Source: Desulfobacteraceae bacterium (GTDB lineage: Bacteria > Desulfobacterota > Desulfobacteria > Desulfobacterales > SURF-7). Taken from it: 6,048 nucleotides of DNA. The notes under the pieces were generated by a model. That model saw only the letters and a list, made by a program, of their open reading frames with translations. It was not told the origin of the DNA and made no database searches. Positions within the stretch are counted from its first letter, which is position 1; every line of letters begins with the position of its first letter. Both the position numbers and the translations under genes were made by a program. The stretch covers positions 1 through 6,048 of the forward strand of contig JAUXBD010000106.1 in assembly GCA_030619585.1 (NCBI GenBank), given 5' to 3'. Below, in pieces: positions 1 to 5,435 of this stretch.

Positions 1-85
1 GTACCTAGGGCCGGAATTGAACCGGCACGAGCTTACACTCGAGGGATTTTAAGTCCCTTGCGTCTACCATTTCCGCCACCCAGGC
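1..85 (-). tRNA. tRNA-Leu (anticodon UAA)
   Basis: Read on the minus strand this is a class II tRNA with a long variable arm. The 5' acceptor strand GCCTGGG (85-79) pairs with CCTAGGT (9-3), including a G1-U72 wobble like that of E. coli tRNA-Leu(UAA). The D-arm has GCGG followed by TGGTAGACGC. The anticodon stem AGGGA/TCCCT holds the loop CTTAAAA, which places anticodon TAA at 51-49. The T-arm is GCCGG-TTCAATT-CCGGC. Discriminator A is at position 2, and position 1 is the first C of a possible encoded CCA, so the 3' end runs off the window. It decodes UUA, and UUG by wobble. Leucine identity is supported by the long variable arm, the A73 discriminator and the UAA anticodon. Confidence 0.97.
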
Positions 86-109
86 AAGATGTAAGCATTC
101 ACGGTATTT

Positions 110-123
110 CATGTAAATACATG
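110..123. repeat. short dyad upstream of the tRNA gene
   Basis: CATGTA (110-115) and TACATG (118-123) form a perfect inverted repeat around AA, 25-38 bases upstream of the tRNA 5' end. It sits between the tRNA and a weak minus-strand promoter candidate (TTGCAA, 17 bases, TAAAAA) further right. It could be an operator or part of the pre-tRNA leader. It is short enough to be chance. Confidence 0.3.
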
Positions 124-234
124 GAAATTTTTAGCAAATTTTTTACAAGTTTGCAAGGGTTGTTGTAATTAAATATGGGTATTGACTACAATAGAGGGTT
201 ACCCCTGATCATTTTTAACAAAAAACCACCAAGA

Positions 235-411
235 TTATGAAGATACCGAGACTACTTCGTAGGGAGTGGGTTTGTAGAAATCATCAGTATCAAAACTCAC
301 ATCTCCTTCAGTGATAAAGAAGTCTTGATACTCCTTATCAAATACAACAGCTATTGTTTTGCCATCTTTCGATAACTGTTCGGCTTGTTGAAGTGCTTCA
401 GATCTTGTCAT
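235..411 (-). CDS. small acidic protein of unknown function (58 aa)
   Basis: This is a 58-codon ORF starting MTRSEALQQAEQ and ending VVSVSS, then TAA. I do not recognise it. By my count it has 12 acidic against 5 basic residues. An amphipathic-looking N-terminal segment (about residues 3-15) is followed by a hydrophobic strand-like stretch, TIAVVF (19-24), and an acidic, aromatic region around FDTDDFY (40-46). It has no signal peptide, membrane span or cysteine. The ATG at 411-409 is the only usable start, because an in-frame TAA lies a short way upstream. The ribosome binding site is poor: only GGAAAA precedes the start. A four-codon overlapping frame (ATG GAA AAA TGA) ends on the start codon. 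Codon choice and composition look protein-like, but no family supports the call. Confidence 0.5.
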   Translation of the reverse strand: MTRSEALQQAEQLSKDGKTIAVVFDKEYQDFFITEGDVSFDTDDFYKPTPYEVVSVSS

Positions 412-621
412 TTTTCCATTCTTTGTTATTTTTTAAAATTCTCGCTTTTTTCTCTATATTACCTACCTGCACAAATTGTACCGCCCAGCATGTTTAGATA
501 GATTATTTGAAATATTAGGAGGTTAGCTTTTTAGGGGTGTCGATCAGAATAGAAAATTACACGAAATTTTATATAGTTTACTTCACAATTAGGAAGTCTT
601 CTACATACAAAGCATTATACA
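412..621. other. AT-rich intergenic stretch, no gene seen
   Basis: This lies between two leftward genes. It holds a weak inverted repeat, ACTTC (580-584) with GAAGT (593-597), just downstream of the HAD gene. There is no following T-run, so it is not a convincing terminator. A good Shine-Dalgarno-like string (AGGAGGTTAG, 517-526) on the plus strand has no start codon at a useful distance. A TACAAT -10-like hexamer on the minus strand lacks a partner -35. Confidence 0.5.
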
Positions 622-1245
622 TTACATAAGTTCCAAGCGGCACAAAGCTTCATTTAGTTCATCCGGGCCTGACACACAAATGGCATTTATACCCATTTCA
701 CAGGCAGCCCGAACATTTATTTGGTTGTCATCAAAAAACAAAATTGAATCTGCAGGACAATCAAGACTCTTGATTACATGACTAAAGGCCTCTTTGTCCG
801 GTTTTAGTAAGCCCATTTTATAAGAGACAAAATATTCGTGAAACAAATTGCCCAACCCGAATTCGTCTCTTATTTTCGGCCAATGGATCTGATTTGTATT
901 GGAAAAACAGGCAACCCTGTAGGAGTTGCCCAGCTCAATCAGCATTTCATCAACTCCGGGGTATTTACCCAACAGCCATGAACCGAACTCAGCAAGGAAC
1001 TCTTTCCTTTCAACAGGTATGGAGAATTCTCCCAACAGCGCTTTTGCAAACTCTTCAGGAGTACTCTTTCCCGATTCAAAATCCCTTACTGCCAAAGATG
1101 TCAGCCATCTTTCCCATATCTCTTCATTACTGTACCTTCCCCCACACCACATGGATATTTTCTCTATACCGCACAGTTCTATCAAAACACCACCTATGTC
1201 AAAAAGGATAGTATCAATTGTATGTTTGGGGGTATGTTTTTGCAT
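622..1245 (-). CDS. HAD-superfamily hydrolase, YihX-like (subfamily IA)
   Basis: This 207-aa protein has all four haloacid-dehalogenase motifs in order. Motif I is LFDIGGVL (14-21) with nucleophile D16. Motif II is CFSNTN (113-118) with S115. The motif III lysine is K148 in GLLKPDKEAF. Motif IV is ILFFDDNQINV (168-178) with the D172-D173 pair that binds Mg2+. The residue two after the nucleophile is Gly rather than Asp, as in YihX-type and related FDLGGV proteins. The cap is a helical C1 insert at about residues 24-100. Such enzymes are soluble phosphatases acting on small phosphorylated metabolites, and the substrate cannot be read from the sequence. Length is normal for the family. The ATG at 1245 has no clear Shine-Dalgarno. 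A TATAAC hexamer 14 bases upstream (1264-1259) could give a nearly leaderless mRNA, but its -35 is poor. Confidence 0.93.
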   Translation of the reverse strand: MQKHTPKHTIDTILFDIGGVLIELCGIEKISMWCGGRYSNEEIWERWLTSLAVRDFESGKSTPEEFAKALLGEFSIPVERKEFLAEFGSWLLGKYPGVDEMLIELGNSYRVACFSNTNQIHWPKIRDEFGLGNLFHEYFVSYKMGLLKPDKEAFSHVIKSLDCPADSILFFDDNQINVRAACEMGINAICVSGPDELNEALCRLELM

Positions 1246-1367
1246 CTGGGTTTTTAAAGTTATAATTTGGTTTTTTGGAGATGGTTGCTTGGAAGTTAAA
1301 TTTGCTGACTGATGGCTTTTTCAGGAAACAAAACACAAAGCAACTGGTATTGAAAGTCGATTAGACC

Positions 1368-1571
1368 CTAATAATTACCCTCTTGATATCTGCTTTTTCT
1401 ATTCTCATAGTTTACATATACTTTTTTGTCGGATTTCCTTCTATAAATTCTGTTAATTTTGCTTTCCTTATAGGTTTTCTCTTTAACAATCGATTCATCA
1501 TATATTTTCACACCTGTATTTGACAGTTTTTCAATCTCTTCACATTCTTTTTTTTCATTTTCATCAATCAT
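1368..1571 (-). CDS. small Lys/Glu-rich protein of unknown function (67 aa)
   Basis: I do not recognise this 67-codon ORF. Residues 1-15 are strongly acidic (MIDENEKKECEEIEK), and residues 30-61 are rich in Lys, Arg and Tyr (for example IYRRKSDKKVYVNYENRKSR, 42-61). It has one cysteine (C10) and no membrane segment. The charge split suggests a nucleic-acid or protein binder, which is inference only. Two features argue that it is expressed. AAGGAG lies 8 bases before the ATG, and a promoter with perfect TTGACA and a 17-base spacer lies about 45-75 bases upstream. An eight-codon frame, MNSKEKIR (1594-1568), ends in TGA overlapping the start as ATGA, a layout that permits translational coupling. 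The gene ends with TAG, 122 bases before the HAD gene on the same strand. Confidence 0.6.
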   Translation of the reverse strand: MIDENEKKECEEIEKLSNTGVKIYDESIVKEKTYKESKINRIYRRKSDKKVYVNYENRKSRYQEGNY

Positions 1572-1615
1572 CTAATCTTCTCCTTGCTATTCATTTTTAA
1601 ACTTTCTGTCTATAT

Positions 1616-1644
1616 GTCATAGAGCATAGTGGGTTATATGTCAA
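1616..1644 (-). promoter_or_regulatory. sigma70-type promoter for the 67-aa gene
   Basis: On the minus strand the -35 is TTGACA (1644-1639), a perfect consensus. The spacer is 17 bases and the -10 is TATGAC (1621-1616, four of six consensus bases). Transcription would start near 1609, leaving a leader of about 38 bases that holds an eight-codon frame and the AAGGAG ribosome binding site. Box quality and position directly ahead of an ORF support it. No operator is obvious. Confidence 0.65.
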
Positions 1645-1984
1645 TATCAAAGTAGTTTGAGAAAAGAAGGAGGACAGCCGTATTATGTAAAATTAGGATC
1701 GGTTACACTAAAAAGATAAGATAATCACTTGACAAGATAAAGTTTACAAAGTAAGTTCCGAAAATAGCATAGTATTAAAAAATACCCCCCTATTTTAGCA
1801 GGAGTATATTTTATATTTCGATAACAAAAACCCGGATAGTTGATCCAAATAAAATGCAACCTGGCTTTAGCTATAGAAAATCTGATAAATTGGCAAAATG
1901 TCAATGGTATATATCAAAAAATAATAAGAAGCAGTAATAGGCTGGCAATAATTTTATTGAGAAATTGAGTATTATATTAAATGT
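1645..1984. other. AT-rich intergenic stretch, no gene seen
   Basis: No supported gene is visible on either strand. AAGGAGG at 1667-1673 is followed 11 bases later by ATG TAA, a start directly followed by stop. TTGACA at 1729-1734 lacks a good -10 at 16-18 bases. A 27-codon frame from the ATG near 1853 (MQPGFSYRKSDK...) has no ribosome binding site. AT-rich sequence with TATATT at 1974-1979 is the best candidate -10 for the cold-shock gene. It would give a leader of about 175 bases, but no -35 matches well. Confidence 0.45.
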
Positions 1985-2031
1985 AATTCACTCTCCACGA
2001 TGGATGCTATTGCCTCTTAGAATTTTGCGAA

Positions 2032-2153
2032 ACGTACGAGTTGGAAACCCGTCTGTTTATTGGACAGTTTTACTTCCAAGAGCCATTACCTTATTTTACT
2101 ATAGTAGTAAATAGGCGTTTGGAAGTGTGGCAGAACATTATTTAAAAGGAGGT
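2032..2153 (+). promoter_or_regulatory. structured 5' leader of the cold-shock gene
   Basis: Three stem-loops follow one another. The first is ACGAGTT/AACCCGT (2036-2042 with 2046-2052, one A-C mismatch). The second is CTGT/ACAG (2053-2056 with 2064-2067). The third is a nested hairpin whose outer stem is ACTTCCAA/TTGGAAGT (2072-2079 with 2119-2126) with a G-U closing pair on each side. Inside it lie CCT/AGG (2089-2091 with 2113-2115) and the perfect TTTACTA/TAGTAAA (2095-2101 with 2105-2111) around a three-base loop. The last ends 20 bases before the Shine-Dalgarno. Long folded leaders control cspA translation and mRNA stability in E. coli, and the same role here is inference. Confidence 0.5.
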
Positions 2154-2160
2154 TAGGTTT

Positions 2161-2361
2161 ATGGCAGAAGGTATTGTAAAGTGGTTTAGTGACAAAAAAG
2201 GATTTGGGTTTATTGAGCAGGAAGAGGGTGGCGATGTATTTGTTCACTATTCTGCGATAGAATCAGAAGGATTCAAGACTCTTGCCGAAGGTGATAAAGT
2301 ATCTTTTGAAGTAGAACAGGGTGCAAAAGGTCCTTCGGCGAAAAATGTACAAAGAACATAA
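2161..2361 (+). CDS. cold-shock protein, CspA family
   Basis: This 66-aa protein is a single cold-shock domain, a five-stranded OB-fold that binds single-stranded RNA and DNA and melts mRNA structure. RNP1 is KGFGFI (13-18) and RNP2 is VFVHY (26-30). The start MAEGIVKWFSDKKGFGFI and the end GPSAKNVQRT are typical, and the length is that of the family. AAGGAGGT (2146-2153) is a near-perfect Shine-Dalgarno whose last G is 8 bases before the ATG, which fixes the start. It stands alone, with a long folded leader upstream and a large inverted repeat downstream, so it is probably a single-gene transcript. Whether it is cold-induced or constitutive cannot be told from the protein, since many bacteria carry several paralogues. 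Confidence 0.97.
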   Translation: MAEGIVKWFSDKKGFGFIEQEEGGDVFVHYSAIESEGFKTLAEGDKVSFEVEQGAKGPSAKNVQRT

Positions 2362-2370
2362 AACTCCATA

Positions 2371-2461
2371 GTCTACCGGCCGTATATTTGTGAGAATTGG
2401 GCTTTTGCGAAAACAACATCGAGTTTGATTTACTTTTTTGCAAAAGCCCTTGCCGGCAGAC
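2371..2461 (+). terminator. nested inverted repeat after the cold-shock gene, probable terminator or repeat element
   Basis: The outer arms GTCTACCGGC (2371-2380) and GCCGGCAGAC (2452-2461) pair with one A-C mismatch. The inner arms GGGCTTTTGC (2399-2408) and GCAAAAGCCC (2440-2449) pair perfectly and extend through a G-U and four A-T pairs to a 21-base loop. It begins 10 bases after the csp stop codon. Position suits a terminator or 3' stabiliser for csp, but no T-run follows the stem. The two-stem layout would also fit a dispersed REP- or MITE-like element. Confidence 0.5.
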
Positions 2462-2574
2462 GCCTTAAAAATATTTCAACCCCCTTTATAACATCTAACC
2501 ACCTAATTTATCATTAACAATTATCCTATCACTTGGGGATGTAAGCATTACAACTCTAAAAAACGGAGAAGAAG

Positions 2575-4131
2575 ATGGGAGAAAAAAATAATGTAAACAA
2601 AGAGTGGCAACCTTTTATCGACAATCTGGAGCATAGAGTAGATGCAGGTCGCATGATGGGAGGCCCGGAGAAAATTGCAAGGCATAATGAAAAAGAACGT
2701 TTGGATGCACGACAACGTATTGACGCACTTGTGGACAGTAAAAGTTTCAGAGAGATAGGTACGCTTGTTGGCGGCATTTCCAGCAATGGCCTTCCGGCTG
2801 TTCCAGCCGATGCACTGGTTGCGGGAATGGCTCGTATTGATGGGCGCCCCGTACTTGTGGGCAGTGAAGATTTTACTTCAAAGGGGGGTTCAATTGGCTT
2901 GGGAGCACATGCTAAACGTCTTCGCCTTGCACGGCTGGCTTCCCAGGAGCATGTGCCACTTGTAATGCTTCTTGAAGGCGCCGGCGAAAGAACAACAAAT
3001 GCTCTGCAGCGATATCCTTATTCGCCAAACGACCTTCAGGAGCTGGCCGCTCTTTCAGGCCTTGTTCCCACTGTGGCGGTAATAATGGGACCATCAGCAG
3101 GTCATGGAGCGCTCACCGCCCTGCTCATGGACTTTGTAATCCTGCTCATGGACTTTGTAATAATGGTAAAAGGCGCTTCGATTTTTTCAGCAGGCCCTCC
3201 CCTTGTGGCTGCGGCAACAGCCGAGTTGGTCACAAAAGAGGAACTCGGAGGCATAGATATGCAGGTCAAAGAGAGTGGAGTCGCACACAACATTGCCGAC
3301 AATGATCATGAAGCACTAAAGCTTGTAAGACGTTACCTTAGTTACCTTCCGTTAAACGCATGGCAGCGTCCTCCATATATTGCCCCTAAAAAAAACCAAA
3401 AAAGAAGACTTGAAAAAATTTTGGACCTGATCCCGCCAAATCCGCGCAAAGCCTATGACGTGCGTGTACTTATTGATATGCTATCTGACAGAAAAAGCGT
3501 TTTTGAAATTCAACCTTTTTTTGGTGAATCGATTATCACAGCTTTTGCACGTATTGGAGGAATGTCAATCGCTATAGTTGCAAACCAGCCCCTTGTAAAA
3601 GCAGGTATGATAGACAGTGACGCAGCAGACAAAGCAGCACATTTTTTTGAACTTGCCGATGCATTTCACCTACCGGTTGTTTTTCTTGCAGACAACCCAG
3701 GGGTGATGGCAGGAACGGCTGCAGAGCGTAACGGGACATTACGCAGTGCAGCCCGTATGTATAAAGCCCAGGCCCAGGTTCGCTCTGCAAAGCTTAATGT
3801 GACCCTGCGTAAAGCATACGGGTTTGGAAGTTCTCTTATGGCAATGAACCCATTTGACAATCAGACCATAACCCTGGCCTTCCCGGGGACAACACTTGGT
3901 GCAATGCCTGCAGAAGGTGGAGGAGATGCATCCCGAGCAGATGCAACCACCCAGAGTGCACTTGATTCCGCTGAAACGGGCGGCCCCTGGGCAACTGCCG
4001 ACACAATGGGTTTTGATGAGGTGATTGATCCGCGAGAAATGCGCAATGTGCTTCTGGATGCACTGGAGCTTGCAGCAGAAGGACGAAAATCGGAAAACGT
4101 AACCCCAAGACCGGGAGGCATCAGACCATAA
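2575..4131 (+). CDS. acyl-CoA carboxylase-type carboxyltransferase (beta) subunit with an internal duplication
   Basis: This 518-aa protein has the two-domain crotonase-like carboxyltransferase fold of PccB/AccD-type and decarboxylase (MmdA) subunits. It moves CO2 between carboxybiotin and an acyl-CoA in the cytosol. The N-domain includes MGGPEKIARHNEKERLDARQ (28-47), LLEGAGER (132-139) and the oxyanion region GPSAGHGALTA (172-182). SAGPPLV (205-211) and VTKEELGG (219-226) follow. The C-domain has ADNPGVMAG (372-380), RKAYGFGSS (412-420), FPGTTLGAMPAEGGG (436-450) and the terminal IDPREMRNVL (484-493). GGAG 8 bases before the ATG supports the start. Residues 184-190 and 191-197 are the same heptapeptide, LLMDFVI, encoded by a perfect 21-bp tandem repeat, where relatives have it once. 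No biotin carboxylase or biotin carrier gene is adjacent, so the substrate (propionyl-, methylcrotonyl- or other acyl-CoA) is open. Confidence 0.92.
   Translation: MGEKNNVNKEWQPFIDNLEHRVDAGRMMGGPEKIARHNEKERLDARQRIDALVDSKSFREIGTLVGGISSNGLPAVPADALVAGMARIDGRPVLVGSEDFTSKGGSIGLGAHAKRLRLARLASQEHVPLVMLLEGAGERTTNALQRYPYSPNDLQELAALSGLVPTVAVIMGPSAGHGALTALLMDFVILLMDFVIMVKGASIFSAGPPLVAAATAELVTKEELGGIDMQVKESGVAHNIADNDHEALKLVRRYLSYLPLNAWQRPPYIAPKKNQKRRLEKILDLIPPNPRKAYDVRVLIDMLSDRKSVFEIQPFFGESIITAFARIGGMSIAIVANQPLVKAGMIDSDAADKAAHFFELADAFHLPVVFLADNPGVMAGTAAERNGTLRSAARMYKAQAQVRSAKLNVTLRKAYGFGSSLMAMNPFDNQTITLAFPGTTLGAMPAEGGGDASRADATTQSALDSAETGGPWATADTMGFDEVIDPREMRNVLLDALELAAEGRKSENVTPRPGGIRP
3120..3161 (+). 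repeat. perfect 21-bp tandem duplication inside the carboxyltransferase gene
   Basis: Positions 3120-3140 and 3141-3161 are identical, each beginning CCTGCTCATGG and ending TTTGTAAT. The unit is a multiple of three, so the frame is kept and seven residues (LLMDFVI) are added. Identity at every base, including third codon positions, points to a recent event or an assembly or culture artefact. Confidence 0.97.
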
Positions 4132-4168
4132 AACCTAAGTTGTTTTAACTGCCATCTATCACATACTT

Positions 4169-5002
4169 TTACCGGGTTATGATATCTCTAGGAATATTCT
4201 GGGGGTCCAACCTCTTATAAGCTGATTTTTTGTGCCTCTGAATCAGTGGGTGATCCGATTTCCTTTGATCGCCTTTAAGGTATTCTATTAGAAGTCGATC
4301 AGCTGTTTCATAGTCGGAGACTCCTATCTGGTCAAAATCACTACGTGTAATGCCAAGCCCGTCTGTTGGCATAGCGTCTATGCATAGTTGCAGTGCTTTA
4401 GCTTTATCGCCGGCTCCCTTACTTCTATATTTATCAGAAAGATACCTGGCAAGACCGTAAACTTCTGTTTTCCACAAAAATTGAATAAGCCCGTAATTTC
4501 CCACATCTCCGTGAAGGGTCCAAAACCCAAGTAGCAGCTCTGTATAGTTATCTGTGGACAACACCATCCCTCTTTCTAAATGAGCCAAGTCAAAAAGATA
4601 TGACATCCTTACCCTTGCCTTTACATTCCCTCTTCTGATCTTCTCTTCCACGGTTTCCTGGCTTTCACGCCCGCTGCCTGAAACAAGCTCTTTATAAAGG
4701 CCTATGTATGCATCTGTAAGATCTTTTGTTTCAAAAAGATCGCAAAAATTTATGCCTATTTTTTCTGCCCTTTCCATTTCGTCATCAGTGTTTGTCTCAA
4801 TGGGAAGGCTCCTTCCTACCAATCTCACTCCCGGAACCTTCCTTAAAACTTCATAAGCAAGTGCGCAGACAAGCCCGCTGTCAATCCCTCCGGAGAGGCC
4901 CACAACCAAAGTTTTAAGACTTCGATTGTCATTAAGATACTGGGTTGCAGTTTTTATGATGTTTGAAAAAATCTTCTCATAATGAGTTCTTATTGTGAGC
5001 AT
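4169..5002 (-). CDS. nadE: NAD(+) synthetase, ammonia-dependent type
   Basis: This 277-aa enzyme makes NAD+ from deamido-NAD+, ATP and ammonia, the last step of NAD synthesis. It is an N-type ATP pyrophosphatase. The PP-loop GLSGGIDSG is at 35-43 (S37, G38, G39, D41, S42). GNVKARVRM (125-133) is the family's conserved helix that contacts the nucleotide. LSTDNYTE (148-155), LHGDVGNYG (163-171), LWKTEVYGLA (176-185) and PTDGLG (212-217) follow. STDN in place of the GTDH of E. coli NadE, with FWTLHGDVGNYG, marks a distinct but known branch of the family. The N-terminal nitrilase-like glutaminase domain is absent, so it should use free ammonia. The ATG at 5002 follows AGAGG by five bases. The gene converges on the carboxyltransferase gene, leaving 37 bases with no clear terminator. 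Confidence 0.95.
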   Translation of the reverse strand: MLTIRTHYEKIFSNIIKTATQYLNDNRSLKTLVVGLSGGIDSGLVCALAYEVLRKVPGVRLVGRSLPIETNTDDEMERAEKIGINFCDLFETKDLTDAYIGLYKELVSGSGRESQETVEEKIRRGNVKARVRMSYLFDLAHLERGMVLSTDNYTELLLGFWTLHGDVGNYGLIQFLWKTEVYGLARYLSDKYRSKGAGDKAKALQLCIDAMPTDGLGITRSDFDQIGVSDYETADRLLIEYLKGDQRKSDHPLIQRHKKSAYKRLDPQNIPRDIITR

Positions 5003-5067
5003 GAGACCTCTTTATTATTCTGATTGGTTAAAGTAAAAATCCGGGTCCAGAGGGCCAGGCTTTGGGT

Positions 5068-5083
5068 CCCCATGAAAGGGGAT
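5068..5083. repeat. short hairpin in the nadE leader region
   Basis: TCCCC and GGGGA flank ATGAAA, giving a five-pair stem about 70 bases upstream of the nadE start. Two GGGTCC direct repeats (5043-5048 and 5064-5069) lie beside it. It would be within the nadE leader if transcription starts near the palindrome at 5085-5097. No known riboswitch is recognised. Confidence 0.3.
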
Positions 5084-5084
5084 A

Positions 5085-5097
5085 CAATATAATATTG
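5085..5097. promoter_or_regulatory. 13-bp palindrome upstream of nadE, possible operator or -10 region
   Basis: CAATAT-A-ATATTG is a perfect odd palindrome. On the minus strand it contains TATTAT, which with TTGTAA (5119-5114) and a long 19-base spacer could be a weak nadE promoter. A dyad over the -10 would suit a repressor site. AT-rich palindromes of this length do occur by chance. Confidence 0.3.
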
Positions 5098-5345
5098 CAC
5101 TGAACCATCTTTATTACAAACTGTTTTGCCTCAATTACCAAAAAGTTTGAAAGAGAGTTTATTGTATTTCCAACTCCTAAATATATAGTTGCGATTTAAT
5201 TTTTTTATATGTTATAGGGTCAAACTCAAGCCTTTACATGCATATCCCTGTGCCCTTTCTCAACGGAACAATGGCTTGCAAAAAGGTACTCTTTTGCAAG
5301 GGGCGCAAGCCCGCAGGCTATAAGTGCTCCGGCAGTGGATATTGA
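5098..5345. other. divergent intergenic region between nadE and the ABC-F gene
   Basis: No supported gene is visible. A cysteine-containing frame of 35 codons (ATG at 5238, second ATG at 5271, TGA at 5343-5345) has no good ribosome binding site and overlaps the hairpins at 5275-5312. The left half is AT-rich. Confidence 0.4.
5275..5312. repeat. double hairpin in the intergenic region
   Basis: CTTGCAAAA (5275-5283) pairs perfectly with TTTTGCAAG (5292-5300) around an eight-base loop. Directly after it, GGGC-GCAA-GCCC (5301-5312) forms a four-pair stem capped by a GNRA-type tetraloop. No T-run follows, so this is not an ordinary terminator. Its TTTTGCAA core also occurs in the inverted repeat at 2399-2449. 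Confidence 0.45.
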
Positions 5346-5375
5346 TTGACACGCATACATGATTTTTTCTATATT
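5346..5375 (+). promoter_or_regulatory. sigma70-type promoter for the ABC-F gene
   Basis: TTGACA (5346-5351, perfect) and TATATT (5370-5375, five of six) are separated by 18 bases. Transcription would begin near 5382, giving a leader of about 54 bases before the ATG at 5436. A second TATATT at 5385-5390 lacks a -35 partner. Confidence 0.6.
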
Positions 5376-5435
5376 GCCTCGGACTATATTAAAAGTTGCA
5401 GCTCATATACACAATGCAAATAACAGGATACAAGC

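Noticed and set aside
88..99. 12-mer GATGTAAGCATT repeated near 2538
   Set aside because: About one 12-base match is expected by chance in a window of this size. The flanks differ.
195..206. Terminator hairpin after the 58-aa gene (AGGG-GTAA-CCCT on the minus strand)
   Set aside because: It has only four pairs and no T-run after it.
517..530. Remnant of a second cold-shock gene start (AGGAGGTTAG shared with 2147-2156)
   Set aside because: The identity ends after the Shine-Dalgarno. No ATG and no csp-like codons follow.
894..1312. Forward-strand reading frames opposite the HAD gene
   Set aside because: They are shadows of the HAD gene, with no family-like sequence and no ribosome binding site.
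1..1660. Genomic island integrated at tRNA-Leu
   Set aside because: The tRNA 3' end, the usual attachment site, points out of the window to the left. No integrase and no repeat of the tRNA end is visible to its right.
1667..1690. Shine-Dalgarno AAGGAGG followed by ATG TAA
   Set aside because: The start is followed at once by a stop, the 11-base spacing is long, and no other start codon is near. There is no gene to support.
1729..1757. Forward promoter with TTGACA at 1729-1734
   Set aside because: At 16-18 bases the -10 matches no better than three of six (TAAGTT), and no gene follows closely.
2531..2550. Sigma54 promoter ahead of the carboxyltransferase gene
   Set aside because: The GG and GC elements in TTGGGGATGTAAGC are 8 bases apart, not the required 10.
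5238..5345. 35-codon frame with three cysteines (second ATG at 5271)
   Set aside because: It has no convincing ribosome binding site, and its sequence is largely fixed by the two hairpins at 5275-5312. It is more likely chance.
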